DNA of 64,000 nucleotides from GWE2-42-39 sp942493345. Lineage in GTDB: Bacteria; Bacteroidota; Bacteroidia; Bacteroidales; Prolixibacteraceae. A program made the translations under genes and the position numbers. The stretch covers positions 558,001-622,000 of the forward strand of contig OW818695.1 of NCBI GenBank assembly GCA_942493345.1, in the 5' to 3' direction. This document shows, one piece after another, positions 37,689 to 47,402 of the stretch (positions are counted from its first letter, which is position 1; each line of letters opens with the position of its first letter). The notes below the pieces were generated by a model. The model was not told the origin of the DNA. It did not search any database and worked only from the letters and a program-made list of their open reading frames with translations.

Positions 37689-37721
37689 CAAAGATAAACA
37701 CCTTTTTTTATTCTTTCCAAA
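37689..37721 (-). promoter_or_regulatory. rRNA operon promoter P3 (distal)
   Basis: TTTG (37721-37718), 21 bases, TATCTTTG (37696-37689), then GCCGCC. It lies 169 bases upstream of P2. The rest of the 37138-37928 stretch holds A/T-rich tracts and no gene I can support. Confidence 0.75.
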
Positions 37722-37928
37722 CCTTTTTTCTGTTTTTTACAAAAATCCATACCTCATTACCCCAATACACTGATCCTCAGAAAACAAAAAAATAGAAGGA
37801 ATGTTAATTTAATTGTTGTACCTCTAATTTTTTCTTCTTCATGTACAAAAAACGCATGAGAATCGATAAGGTTCAAGCAAAATGCTTCAACTGCATTGCA
37901 ATCTCGACAAAAAGTAGATTGTATGATT

Positions 37929-39353
37929 TCATTTGGAAGAGAATCCTTTTCTGACCATTCCTCCCCATCCCGATTTTTTAAGGACAAAATAATCCCAGTT
38001 TCCTTTCCAGGCCCACCAAACATTCAAAGGATGATTGATAAATGGTTCAATCCAGGCCAGAAAATAGAGTTTAATTACATCCATCTTTTTCTCATACCGA
38101 TGAAAAGTCAATTCTTCGAAAAGTATAGCATGGGCAGAAATCAGCACAGAAAGACCGTAAATCAGAGCAAACAGAGAAAGAAGAATGATCCAATCCAGAC
38201 TCCCCATCAAAATCAGGATAAAGACATACAAAAGGCCTGAAGCCTCAACCAAAGGCCCTAACCACTCAAAAAAGAACCAATATGGATAACTTAATAATCC
38301 TGTCAATTTATATTTCGGATTGAAAAGCATTTTACGATGAATTAACATGGTATCGATTGTTCCTCGGGTCCAGCGGTTTCGTTGCCGTCCAAGAACTTTT
38401 ACTGAGTCGGGCGCCTCGGTCCAGAGCAACGGGTCAGGAATATAAGCTACATGGTACTTTTCATTCCGATCGGACATATAACGCCGCATCCTTACGACCA
38501 ATTCCATGTCTTCGCCCACCGTTTTAGCATAATATCCGCCACAGGCAATCACAATTTCCTTGTCGAACAAGCCAAGAGCACCAGAAATCAGTAACAGGCC
38601 GTTCAGTTTGGTCCAGCCCATACGCCCCATTAAAAATGCGCGGGTATATTCGAGTACCTGAAATCCAGGCAACAACTTTGACGGAAAATTCACTTTAAGT
38701 ATCTGTCCCCCACTGATAATGCACGAATTGGCGATCCGCACTCCTCCTCCGGTAGCGATAATGCGATTGTCAGTACTTTCGAGAAATGGTTTGGATAATT
38801 TCAGAAGGGCATCCGATTCAACAATCGAATCGACATCGATTGCAACGAAATACTCGTTTTTTGAAATATTGATCCCTGCATTAAGTGCATCTGCTTTGCC
38901 CCCATTTTCCTTATCCACGACAATCAGGTTATGAAATGAATCATTCCGTGACTTATAAATGCCCCTGACCGGTTTGCAATTCAATTTATATTCGAAAGCA
39001 TAATCCACTTTCTGAAGATCATACGTCCTGATCATTTTCTCCAAAGAATCATCTTTACTGCCGTCATTCACAATAACTACTTCAAAATCATGATAGAACA
39101 ACGACAATAAAGCCCTTATGTTTGCCTCGATGGTGAGCGATTCGTTGTATGCCGGAGCAATGATTGTTATAGAAGGGGCAAACGGGGATGATAACATGAT
39201 AGAATAATCGACAAACCGGTTTCGTTTCAAATAATCCTTGAGTACAAATGCAGAAATAAGAATTAGTATTACATAACTAGATACGATCGCTACTGAATAA
39301 ATCAGAAAGAGACTGTTTGCAACGGTCCTGATGATTTGTATTGTTTGTTCCAT
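37929..39353 (-). CDS. Processive family 2 glycosyltransferase, membrane-bound
   Basis: A 474-residue GT2 enzyme of the cellulose/poly-GlcNAc/hyaluronan synthase type. One membrane segment near the N-terminus, a GT-A domain from about residue 55 (TIIAPAYNESLTIEANIRALLSL), the D-x-D of VAIDVDSIV near 172, GEDMELVVRMRR, and QRNRWTRG near 322, the QxxRW motif of processive synthases. Three or four C-terminal membrane segments follow. It probably polymerises an exopolysaccharide. Last gene of the minus-strand cluster, next to a HEAT protein and a YaiO-type barrel. Confidence 0.9.
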   Translation of the reverse strand: MEQTIQIIRTVANSLFLIYSVAIVSSYVILILISAFVLKDYLKRNRFVDYSIMLSSPFAPSITIIAPAYNESLTIEANIRALLSLFYHDFEVVIVNDGSKDDSLEKMIRTYDLQKVDYAFEYKLNCKPVRGIYKSRNDSFHNLIVVDKENGGKADALNAGINISKNEYFVAIDVDSIVESDALLKLSKPFLESTDNRIIATGGGVRIANSCIISGGQILKVNFPSKLLPGFQVLEYTRAFLMGRMGWTKLNGLLLISGALGLFDKEIVIACGGYYAKTVGEDMELVVRMRRYMSDRNEKYHVAYIPDPLLWTEAPDSVKVLGRQRNRWTRGTIDTMLIHRKMLFNPKYKLTGLLSYPYWFFFEWLGPLVEASGLLYVFILILMGSLDWIILLSLFALIYGLSVLISAHAILFEELTFHRYEKKMDVIKLYFLAWIEPFINHPLNVWWAWKGNWDYFVLKKSGWGGMVRKGFSSK

Positions 39354-39354
39354 A

Positions 39355-40521
39355 TTAGATTCTAGGGTCTGTTACGTGCATTGCATATTTCAAATATTTT
39401 CCGGGGTTCGATGCCGAGAGTTCATTTATCTTTGCCCTCCCCTTTTCACCCAGCGCATACAGTGCCTTAAATGATGCCAACAAAAGGTCGAAATCTTGGT
39501 TCACAGAAATCACTTCAACCAAAAAATCCACATCTTCAGGATTGCCAATATTTCCTAATGAATGAATAATAGCCAGCTGATTCCGGCTGTTTTCGCGGGA
39601 GTACCGTTCAATCAGCGCACCTGAAAATTCAGGCATTTCCATATTCCCCAGCGCTTTGATTGCTTCTTTTCTGATTTTTTCATTGGAATGATCCAACAAC
39701 CCTGATATTTCAGGCGCTGCATCAAATTGCTTGTGAAGAGAAGCCATTTTGACTGCAAATAGCAACACCGACGCATTGGGTGTTGCCAGCCATCGTTTGA
39801 ATTCTGGGATTTCCTTGCCGCTCCGCTGAATGGCAACCTGAAGGTTAATCTGATCCCAGGGAGTTAAAATGATATCCTCCATATCTAAAAAATGCAGCGG
39901 ATCATCCGATTTCATGCGGACAAGCGCAAGAAAAGCCTCTCCCCGTAATATTTCATTCCGACAGTTTGTATACTTTTTTATCATGGGAATTGCTTCTGTC
40001 ACCCCCATAATTGAAAGCTCCCTGAACCCTTTTGCTTTCATCTCCCACTTTGAATGTTTCAGCTTCGCCAGAGAATCTTTCTGAAGCCCAAGGCTTTCAT
40101 ATAAATATTTCAGTTGATCAGCTACCTCTCCGGAAAGATCAGACTGAAGACGTACAATTTCATCGATGATAAGTTGCCGCCTGCCTGTTTTTTTAATCCT
40201 GATAAAATCATCCGGCACTTCCTGTACCTCGTTATTAAACAAAAATTCCGCGATCTCGGCCTGGAACCAATCGGTAAGTATCTTGTTCCTATATGTTTTC
40301 GACTGCCTGTATGCCCGGGTAATCAAAACTGAAGAAACAGTCAGGGCTGACAATAGCAGGAAAAATCCAACAATTGATAAAATAAGAATCATAAGATGTT
40401 TATCACCAGAGAGCCTACCGACATCCGATGGATTGACAATGGTCACCATCAAAACGGGGAAAACCCAGCTTCGAGTTTTTATTCGTTTATTAGTTTTTCC
40501 ATCGTTCAGTTTACCAAACAT
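39355..40521 (-). CDS. Membrane-anchored HEAT-repeat protein
   Basis: A 388-residue protein with a hydrophobic segment near 44-66 and a soluble C-terminal half made of HEAT-like helical pairs (for example LLDHSNEKIRKEAIKALGNM and IIHSLGNIGNPEDVDFLVEV). HEAT scaffolds usually serve as protein-protein interaction surfaces. Its stop lies 1 base before the GT2 start, so both are cotranslated. It is probably an accessory of the polysaccharide synthase; the interaction is inferred from the tight gene order. Confidence 0.82.
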   Translation of the reverse strand: MFGKLNDGKTNKRIKTRSWVFPVLMVTIVNPSDVGRLSGDKHLMILILSIVGFFLLLSALTVSSVLITRAYRQSKTYRNKILTDWFQAEIAEFLFNNEVQEVPDDFIRIKKTGRRQLIIDEIVRLQSDLSGEVADQLKYLYESLGLQKDSLAKLKHSKWEMKAKGFRELSIMGVTEAIPMIKKYTNCRNEILRGEAFLALVRMKSDDPLHFLDMEDIILTPWDQINLQVAIQRSGKEIPEFKRWLATPNASVLLFAVKMASLHKQFDAAPEISGLLDHSNEKIRKEAIKALGNMEMPEFSGALIERYSRENSRNQLAIIHSLGNIGNPEDVDFLVEVISVNQDFDLLLASFKALYALGEKGRAKINELSASNPGKYLKYAMHVTDPRI

Positions 40522-40558
40522 ATTTGCTCCTCCGGTTAATAATATTTAATTTGCTTTT

Positions 40559-41851
40559 TTAGAAATGGAACCCAAGTTGCAACTTAACAGAGAAATTATC
40601 GCGAAAAGAATCGGCTTGATATTCTTCATTCTGATAGGCCCCGATAAGGTAAACAGTCCACCGGTCGAGGAAAAGATGTTGCCACGACAATTGAATTTTC
40701 TTCATCCTCAGCTCGTAGAATTTCTGATCGACAGAATAATCGAGGGGGTCGTCGGGCGAACTGCCACTACCCAGTTCCAGTGACAGAAAATTATCTCTTG
40801 TCGAAAGATATCGTCTCATCGTAAGATAGTACGATTGAGAAAGGCCATTCGATTTCGGATTGAAATAGGGCCTGAATGAAAACCAGTAGTTACGGTAATA
40901 TTTTCCCAGTGTCCCGGTATATATTACAACTGGTTTTTCTTCTATATTATTATTGCTTCGGAATTGAAGACTACGGATTCCGGCAGAAAGTTCGAACGAC
41001 TTAAGTATTTTCTGATAAAATTCGGCTCCAATCCTGTGTTTCGGGAAAATATCGTCGAATGAAAATGCGTAAGACAGATAGGCATAATTGCTTTTTGAAA
41101 TTTTGGGATACGATTCGATTTCGTATTGCACCCCGACATTTTTTTCTCCGAGTGATTCTCCGTCAAACACAATATCGCCCATATAAATCCGGCCTGTGAC
41201 CGTACCAAAACGTGTTTGTCTCGAATAATCCAGGTCCATCAGATGCCACCTCCGTATCCACGGTTCTTTAAAATAATCGAACGAATGCTGTATGGTAACT
41301 TTATTCAGGATGTTGGCGTTTTTTATTTCAGAGAGAATTGTTCTTGCTTCCTGGTTCGAGGGATTTTGCCCCAAAATATACGATATCTCTCTCTGGGCTG
41401 TTTTATAATCTTCCGATTGCACCAGCAAAGCTGTTTTTTTCAGCATAAACGGCTCGTCATTTGGGAAAAATTTCAACCCCAGATCGCAATACGAAATAGC
41501 TTTTATTTTATTTCCCGACCAGTTTTCGACATCGATCATCGCCTCAATTGCATCGCGACTTTTGCTATCCTGAAGCACTTTATCCAACTCAACCCGGGCT
41601 GAATCGTACTGTTGCTGCCATGCATAGGTTCTGCCTGCCAGTATCCGCACATCGTGATACGACGGATATTTCCGGAGAATAGTAAAACACAGTTCCCTGG
41701 CTTTTGCATATTCTTTGGCAGATGCAAGGCTGCGGGCTTCCAAAAAAAGAGAATCAGCATTCAAAACAAGATTCTGTGCTGACACTTCAGATTGAGGAAT
41801 AACAGCAAAAGCAAATAGAATCAAATAAAAAGAGAATAATCTTTTTTTCAT
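40559..41851 (-). CDS. YaiO-family outer membrane beta-barrel with TPR-like N-terminus
   Basis: A 430-residue exported protein: signal peptide (1-25, cleaved near VSAQN), then about 160 residues of TPR-like helices (AKEYAKARELCFTILRKYPSYHDVRIL and repeats), then a C-terminal beta-barrel of about 230 residues ending in VKLQLGFHF. The family domain YaiO is found next to glycosyltransferases and is assumed to form the outer-membrane exit or anchor for a polysaccharide, by analogy with PgaA and BcsC. It overlaps the upstream response regulator gene by 4 bases (ATGA). Confidence 0.88.
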   Translation of the reverse strand: MKKRLFSFYLILFAFAVIPQSEVSAQNLVLNADSLFLEARSLASAKEYAKARELCFTILRKYPSYHDVRILAGRTYAWQQQYDSARVELDKVLQDSKSRDAIEAMIDVENWSGNKIKAISYCDLGLKFFPNDEPFMLKKTALLVQSEDYKTAQREISYILGQNPSNQEARTILSEIKNANILNKVTIQHSFDYFKEPWIRRWHLMDLDYSRQTRFGTVTGRIYMGDIVFDGESLGEKNVGVQYEIESYPKISKSNYAYLSYAFSFDDIFPKHRIGAEFYQKILKSFELSAGIRSLQFRSNNNIEEKPVVIYTGTLGKYYRNYWFSFRPYFNPKSNGLSQSYYLTMRRYLSTRDNFLSLELGSGSSPDDPLDYSVDQKFYELRMKKIQLSWQHLFLDRWTVYLIGAYQNEEYQADSFRDNFSVKLQLGFHF

Positions 41852-42213
41852 TTTCGGGAAGCGATTAATCGTTTTATTCGTATCGAAAGTTCATTCGGGC
41901 TGAATGGCTTTACGATATAATCGTCGGTACCCATATCGAAAGCCTGCAATACAGTCTTTTCCATTCCAACTTTCGACAGGACAATGATCGGAATGGTTTG
42001 TTTTAACTGGTTTCTGATAAGATCAATAATTTCCAGGCCTGTCGAATACGGCATAAGCAGATCGGTAATCACAAAATCGTACTTGTTTTCGCGCAATAAT
42101 TCAAAGGCAATTTTCCCATCCTGGGCTAATTCCACCTCGTATCCCTCTCTCAGCAATTTATGCTCAATGGTTTTGAGCATCATAAAATCATCTTCACAAA
42201 CGAGTATCTTCAT
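41848..42213 (-). CDS. Single-domain response regulator
   Basis: A 121-residue CheY-like receiver domain with no output domain: MKILVCEDDFMMLK, phospho-acceptor Asp51 in FVITDLLMP, the Ser/Thr at IPIIVLSKVG, and Lys in DDYIVKPFSPNE. It starts at the ATG at 42213; upstream codons of the same frame do not belong to the domain. As a stand-alone receiver it could bind and control the synthase, HEAT protein or YaiO, or relay phosphate from the hybrid kinase at 43146-46190. Confidence 0.9.
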   Translation of the reverse strand: MKILVCEDDFMMLKTIEHKLLREGYEVELAQDGKIAFELLRENKYDFVITDLLMPYSTGLEIIDLIRNQLKQTIPIIVLSKVGMEKTVLQAFDMGTDDYIVKPFSPNELSIRIKRLIASRK

Positions 42214-42290
42214 ATTAAACAAATTAATTATCGGACAAAAATTTATAAATCGGCCTGCCTGCTTTTCTTTATTCAGCCGGAAGGATTCTT

Positions 42291-43064
42291 TCAAATATTA
42301 AAATCAGAACAGATTTGCAGGATTACCTGCATGCTTATTTCTTCCAACCGAATAATTTCAGAAAGCAGCTTTGCATTTTCTACCCGTAACTGCGCACTAT
42401 TTTCAATGGATTCCGAAACCCGAAACATCTCGGTAATGCCCAGCAATCCCAGCTCGGAACAAAATTTATGCGCTTCCATTCTCAGCTCGTCCCAATTTGA
42501 GGTCTGGCAATTTTGCTTCATGTTTTGAATTACTGCGGGTGTGTGTTCAACAAAATAGCGGAGCATCTGCATCACGAAATCTTCATCGCCATCGCAAAAC
42601 GACCGCAGATTCGACAGGTCGTATTTTTTTTCATCACCTGTGTTCTGACTGTTTTGGCTACCGGAAAGCTCCGATTCGTTCCGGAGGCTAAAAACATGCT
42701 CGTTGATAACATTTTCAATATCGCTTCTACTAAATGGCTTTTGCACAATATCGGCAAAACCCGAATTTTTTAGTTTTTTCAGAAGTTCCGGGTCTTTGTG
42801 ACCGGTCAGCCCAATCACCGGAATTTGTTGATTTGTCCCTGTTACCGAGCTTTTTATTATCCGTGTGGCCTCAATGCCATCCATCACGGGCATTTCAATA
42901 TCCATCAAAATGATATCGAACTGCTGGCTGCCCAACTGGTCAAGTGCTTCCTGCCCGTTATTTACGACAACGAAGTTCGAACCAATCTCTTTTAATAATT
43001 GTTTAATGATTAACTGATTGAATTCGAAGTCCTCGGCAACCAGAATATTAATATTATCCTTCAT
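42291..43064 (-). CDS. Response regulator with Hpt phosphotransfer domain
   Basis: A 257-residue protein: an N-terminal receiver (1-125, Asp55 in IILMDIEMPVMDG, Lys in FADIVQKPFS) and a C-terminal Hpt domain (about 155-250) with MEAHKFCSELGLLG holding the predicted phospho-His. This places it in the middle of a phosphorelay: hybrid kinase, Hpt, response regulator. It is divergent from the kinase gene, 81 bases apart, and 77 bases before the single receiver at 41848. Confidence 0.9.
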   Translation of the reverse strand: MKDNINILVAEDFEFNQLIIKQLLKEIGSNFVVVNNGQEALDQLGSQQFDIILMDIEMPVMDGIEATRIIKSSVTGTNQQIPVIGLTGHKDPELLKKLKNSGFADIVQKPFSRSDIENVINEHVFSLRNESELSGSQNSQNTGDEKKYDLSNLRSFCDGDEDFVMQMLRYFVEHTPAVIQNMKQNCQTSNWDELRMEAHKFCSELGLLGITEMFRVSESIENSAQLRVENAKLLSEIIRLEEISMQVILQICSDFNI

Positions 43065-43145
43065 AACAGGAAAATGATTGATACTAATGTACTAAATTTA
43101 CATAAGAAACAGGCACTCTGGAAAGAATAAAATAAAGTATGGCGT

Positions 43146-46100
43146 ATGAATGATCTTGATTTCCGAAAAAGTATTCAAAATGAAAGAGACAGACACCTGT
43201 CGATACTGGAAGGATGTGCCGATGCAGTTATTACAATAAACCAACAGGGGATTATCGAGTTTTTCAACCGGGCGGCAGAAAACCTTTCAGGATACGATCG
43301 AAGCGAAGTGTCAGGTAAAAATATAAAAATATTAATGCCTTCCTTTCATGCAGACCAACACGATCATTACATAGCCCGCTACCTTGAAACCAAAACACCA
43401 AGGGTTATTGGTGCCGGAAGGGAACTTGAATTACAAACCAAAACAGGAAAGAGAATACCGATAATACTGACTCTCAGCCAGGCAATCGTTGATGGGGAAT
43501 ATGTTTTTACAGCCTTCATAAAAAATTATTCTGAAAATAAAAAAACTGAAACTGAACTTCGAAACCTTTCGATGGTTGCCAGTAAAACCGACAATGGCGT
43601 CATCATTACCGACAAAAACAGGGTCATTGAATGGGTCAACGAAGGTTTTGAAAAAATGTCAGGCTACAGTCTGGACGAACTTATCGGCCAAAGGCCCGGA
43701 GTAATTTTGCAGGGAAAAGACACCGATCCGGCCATCGTAAAACGGATGCGCGACCTTTTAGAAGCGAACCAACCCGTTTCCGAAGAAATCTTGAATTATC
43801 ATAAAAACGGGAACGCATACTGGATAAAACTCCATATCAACCCGGTTTTCGATACAAACGGGGATATTGATAAATTTATTTCCATTGAACTGGATATCAC
43901 CGAAGAACGGAAGCTGAAGGAAGAAGTCAGGGCGTGGAATACTCATTACAAGGCCATTCTCGATGCAGTTCCCGATTTAATGTTTCGTTTCGATGCGCAG
44001 GGAACTTATCTTGATTTCCATGCAAAAAAAGAAACAGAAAAAGATATGGTCGCCCCGGCGAATGAACTGCTTGGGAAAAATATTTTCGACGTACTTAAAA
44101 AAGAAAACGCTGACCTCCTTTTTAAATATATAACGAAAGCCATTGAGACCGGGGAAAGCCAAACTTTTGTCGACGAAATGGATATGCCCCAGGGAATCGA
44201 GTATTACGAGTGCCGGGTTGCTGCAATTAGCGGAATGAATGAGGTTTTGGCCATTATCCGGAATATTTCGAAACGGAAGAAGGCAGAACTGGAAATGACT
44301 GAAAGTGAAACCCGGCTGAACGAAACCCAGCGGATTGCACGATTGGGCAGTTGGGAAATTGATCTTGAAAAAGATAAAATCTACTGGTCGAAAGAAACGT
44401 ACCATTTGTTTGGCCTCAATCCTTCCGATACACCTCCGAGCGAGGAAGATTTTCTGAAAATAATGCACTCCGACGATCGTAAAATATTAAAACAGGCACT
44501 GGACCTGATTGTCAACGAAGGCATCGAAAACTCCATTGAAATACGGAATATCCTTCCCGATGGGTCGATCATTTATATACTTGCCCGGGGTGTTCCGATT
44601 TTCAAAAACGGCAAAGTTGTCAAAATCATCGGAACCTTGTTCGATATTACAGAACGCAAGAAATTTGAGGAAGATCTGCTGAAAGCAAAGAAAAAAGCAG
44701 AAGAATCGACCAAAGCCAAAGAATTGTTTTTGGCCAATACCAGTCACGAAATCAGGACCCCAATGAACGCAATTGTCGGGGTTACCGAACTTCTGAAAAA
44801 AACCCAGTTAAACAATCAGCAACTTGAATACCTGAATATTATAGAAAAATCGGCAGGTAACTTATTAAGCATCATCAACGATATTCTCGATATTTCCAAG
44901 ATTGAGTCCCGCCAACTCGATATTGAGCAATCATCTTTCGATTTAAAAAAGCTGATTGCTTCTGTAATCAATACCTCAAAGTTAAAAGCCGACAAAAAGA
45001 ATATCGCTATAAATTTTCATTGTCTTTCGCCCAACGAAACCGTGATGCTGGTAGGCGACGCCCTCCGGGTCGAGCAAGTTTTACAAAACCTCACCGATAA
45101 TGCAATAAAATTCACCAACCAGGGTTCGGTTGAAATCATCCTGTCACTGGTGGCTGAAACCGACAATACCTGTCGTGTTAAATTTGAAGTTAAAGATACC
45201 GGGATCGGCATCAGTTCAGAAAAAATTGAAATTATTTTCAATGAATTTGACCAGGCAGATACCAGTACCACCCGGTTGTACGGAGGCGCCGGCTTAGGCT
45301 TGTCTATCAGCAAAAAACTGGTCGAATTAATGGGAGGCCAGTTAAAAGTTGAAAGCACACCAGGAAAAGGCACGACGTTCTTTTTTATGCTTGATTTTGA
45401 AAAAGATAAAAAGCAGGAAGCCGAAGAAAACAAAACCGTGCAACCGGAATTAACCGATCTTTCGAACATACGCACCTTGTTAGTTGAGGATCAGGAATTC
45501 AACCAATACGTTGCAAAACGTTTGCTCGAAAACATGAAGGCAACCGTCGACATTGCTTCGAACGGGAAAATAGCCATTGAAAAACTATCGGAAAACGATT
45601 ACGACATGGTGCTGATGGACATCCAAATGCCCGTGATGGATGGAGTTGAAGCAACCCGTTTCATCCGCGAACACATGGACAAACCGAAATCGGAGATCCC
45701 CATTATTGCACTGACAGCCCATGCGTTAAAAGACGACGACAAGAAATATCTTGCACAGGGAATGGACGGGTACTTGTCGAAGCCATTCAATTCAAGCGAT
45801 TTATCATACGTGATTCTGAAAACATTATCGGATAAAAAGCCAAAAAAGGTTTTGTACGATCTTACTTTATTTCAAAATATGGCTGGCAACGACAAAATCT
45901 TTCTTCAAAATCTTGTGCATACGTTTATCCAGTCAGCGAAAAAAGGAATTCAGGAAATCAATTTGAATACTCAGTCAGCCAATTATAAAGGAATAAAAGT
46001 TTCGGCACACACGGTAAAGCCCGGATTTAAAATGATTGAGAGAGCCGACATTTTTGAATTGCTGGAACAAATCGAAAAACTTGCTGAAGAAGAAACAGAA

Positions 46101-46190
46101 ATGAGCAAAATATCAACTCTCGTACAGGAATTCGAAAAAGCGTTCAATTCTATTCAAACAAAAATGGAAAAAGAAATAGGAAGCATTTAA
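43146..46190 (+). CDS. Hybrid sensor histidine kinase with PAS domains, receiver and Hpt
   Basis: A 1014-residue sensor kinase without clear membrane segments, so cytosolic. Four PAS-type domains (about 10-125, 135-250, 265-380, 390-510; the last is PAS-fold 3 type) feed a HisKA domain with ANTSHEIRTPMNAIVG (His534). The ATPase has DNAIKFTNQG, DTGIGISSEK and GAGLGLSISKKLVE. A receiver follows with VLMDIQMPVMDG (Asp825), and a C-terminal Hpt with SAHTVKPGFKM (His955). It therefore contains a full His-Asp-His relay. It is transcribed away from the two response regulators and polysaccharide genes and probably controls them. Confidence 0.92.
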   Translation: MNDLDFRKSIQNERDRHLSILEGCADAVITINQQGIIEFFNRAAENLSGYDRSEVSGKNIKILMPSFHADQHDHYIARYLETKTPRVIGAGRELELQTKTGKRIPIILTLSQAIVDGEYVFTAFIKNYSENKKTETELRNLSMVASKTDNGVIITDKNRVIEWVNEGFEKMSGYSLDELIGQRPGVILQGKDTDPAIVKRMRDLLEANQPVSEEILNYHKNGNAYWIKLHINPVFDTNGDIDKFISIELDITEERKLKEEVRAWNTHYKAILDAVPDLMFRFDAQGTYLDFHAKKETEKDMVAPANELLGKNIFDVLKKENADLLFKYITKAIETGESQTFVDEMDMPQGIEYYECRVAAISGMNEVLAIIRNISKRKKAELEMTESETRLNETQRIARLGSWEIDLEKDKIYWSKETYHLFGLNPSDTPPSEEDFLKIMHSDDRKILKQALDLIVNEGIENSIEIRNILPDGSIIYILARGVPIFKNGKVVKIIGTLFDITERKKFEEDLLKAKKKAEESTKAKELFLANTSHEIRTPMNAIVGVTELLKKTQLNNQQLEYLNIIEKSAGNLLSIINDILDISKIESRQLDIEQSSFDLKKLIASVINTSKLKADKKNIAINFHCLSPNETVMLVGDALRVEQVLQNLTDNAIKFTNQGSVEIILSLVAETDNTCRVKFEVKDTGIGISSEKIEIIFNEFDQADTSTTRLYGGAGLGLSISKKLVELMGGQLKVESTPGKGTTFFFMLDFEKDKKQEAEENKTVQPELTDLSNIRTLLVEDQEFNQYVAKRLLENMKATVDIASNGKIAIEKLSENDYDMVLMDIQMPVMDGVEATRFIREHMDKPKSEIPIIALTAHALKDDDKKYLAQGMDGYLSKPFNSSDLSYVILKTLSDKKPKKVLYDLTLFQNMAGNDKIFLQNLVHTFIQSAKKGIQEINLNTQSANYKGIKVSAHTVKPGFKMIERADIFELLEQIEKLAEEETEMSKISTLVQEFEKAFNSIQTKMEKEIGSI

Positions 46191-46196
46191 AAGCCC

Positions 46197-47402
46197 TTAT
46201 TTATGAATAAGCAGTTTCTTCATAAATGTACCATCCCCTGATATTATCTCCATAAAATACAGGCCGTCTGAAAAATCGGATATATCAAGCTGCGCCGGAA
46301 AACTTACAATGTTTTTGCGATGAACCAGGCGCCCCGTGTGATCAAAAAGAAATAACTGACCATTGCCTGAATATTGTGGCAATTCAATATTTAATTTTTC
46401 AGAAGCGGGGTTAGGAAAAACCTCAAGTTTTGTTTCTGCTAAAACCCGGGCTTCGGTATTAATCTGATACGCCACATCAACATTCAGCGTTTGTCCCGCA
46501 TTAATAAGCACGGTGGTATCGGAAGGGGTATGCCAGCCGGGTATCGGAATAAAACTTATTGTATGCTGGCAGTTCGAAATCTTCGATAAAGTACTTCCGC
46601 TGTTTTGCCATTCGCCTTTATCGATCCGCCACATAGCGCCACCGACAACTGCAACTGCAGGCAACAAAGACACTTTTAAAGAGCCAACAGGAATAAACAC
46701 TGCATTCACTATAAATTCAACTTCCTGTTGATTGGTTGGCGGCACTCCTCCCAACAAATAAAGGTTTATATGGAGCCTTTCTCTACCTGCCGGAGGATTT
46801 TTGCTCCCGGTATAGGTCCACTCCTGAATTAAATATTCAGCAGAAGGCAACTGCGGATAATGCCCGTGATAACTTTGAAAGAATATATTTTTACTGCTCC
46901 AGATGAATTTATGAGTAGAATAATCTTCTGCGAGATTCAGTTTAAAGCGATATTGGTTTGCTGAAGTATAAGGACTTGGCTGCACGGTGTACCATCCGGG
47001 GGTATCTTTCTTCGATGCACTTCCAAAGCCACTGTTCGTGAACTCAATGTCAACCTCCCTGCTGTCGTTCTCGTAGGTAAACATTGCAGACACTACGCTC
47101 GGATCGTATTTTTCGACATTGCTTGCCACATAAAAAATATATTCCCCATAGCCGAACGATTGCTGCGAAATAATCTCCGGGCAATACCATTTATCTCCCT
47201 CTTTCCTGATTTTCAAATGAAGATGCCCGGTTCCGTCGACCCAAACACTTTGCGAACTGTCCGACCAGTTATTGTTCCCCGGGTTTCCTGTACCGGAACG
47301 AACATTCCAAGTCTGCCCGGCAAATTGAATCGTAGTTTGACCAATCATTTCTCCTCCGGATAAAACCAAACATAACAAATAAAAAAGCCAAATCCCTTTC
47401 AT
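46197..47402 (-). CDS. Secreted GH16-type glycosidase with T9SS sorting domain
   Basis: A 401-residue exported protein. A signal peptide starts at the ATG at 47402. The catalytic domain (about 20-230) shows the GH16 hallmark DSREVDIEF, an E-x-D-x-E, with the beta-jelly-roll strands around it; this family cleaves beta-1,3/1,4-glucans, agars and related polysaccharides. About 230-315 is a small beta domain, and the last 75 residues (LEVFPNPASEKLNIELP to GTFMKKLLIHK) form a type IX secretion sorting domain. The enzyme is thus likely exported across the outer membrane. It converges on the hybrid kinase with 6 bases between stops. Confidence 0.88.
   Translation of the reverse strand: MKGIWLFYLLCLVLSGGEMIGQTTIQFAGQTWNVRSGTGNPGNNNWSDSSQSVWVDGTGHLHLKIRKEGDKWYCPEIISQQSFGYGEYIFYVASNVEKYDPSVVSAMFTYENDSREVDIEFTNSGFGSASKKDTPGWYTVQPSPYTSANQYRFKLNLAEDYSTHKFIWSSKNIFFQSYHGHYPQLPSAEYLIQEWTYTGSKNPPAGRERLHINLYLLGGVPPTNQQEVEFIVNAVFIPVGSLKVSLLPAVAVVGGAMWRIDKGEWQNSGSTLSKISNCQHTISFIPIPGWHTPSDTTVLINAGQTLNVDVAYQINTEARVLAETKLEVFPNPASEKLNIELPQYSGNGQLFLFDHTGRLVHRKNIVSFPAQLDISDFSDGLYFMEIISGDGTFMKKLLIHK

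Noticed and set aside
37757..38023. An 88-codon minus-strand frame ending upstream of the GT2 stop
   Set aside because: It overlaps the 3' end of the well-supported GT2 gene in another frame and has no recognisable features.
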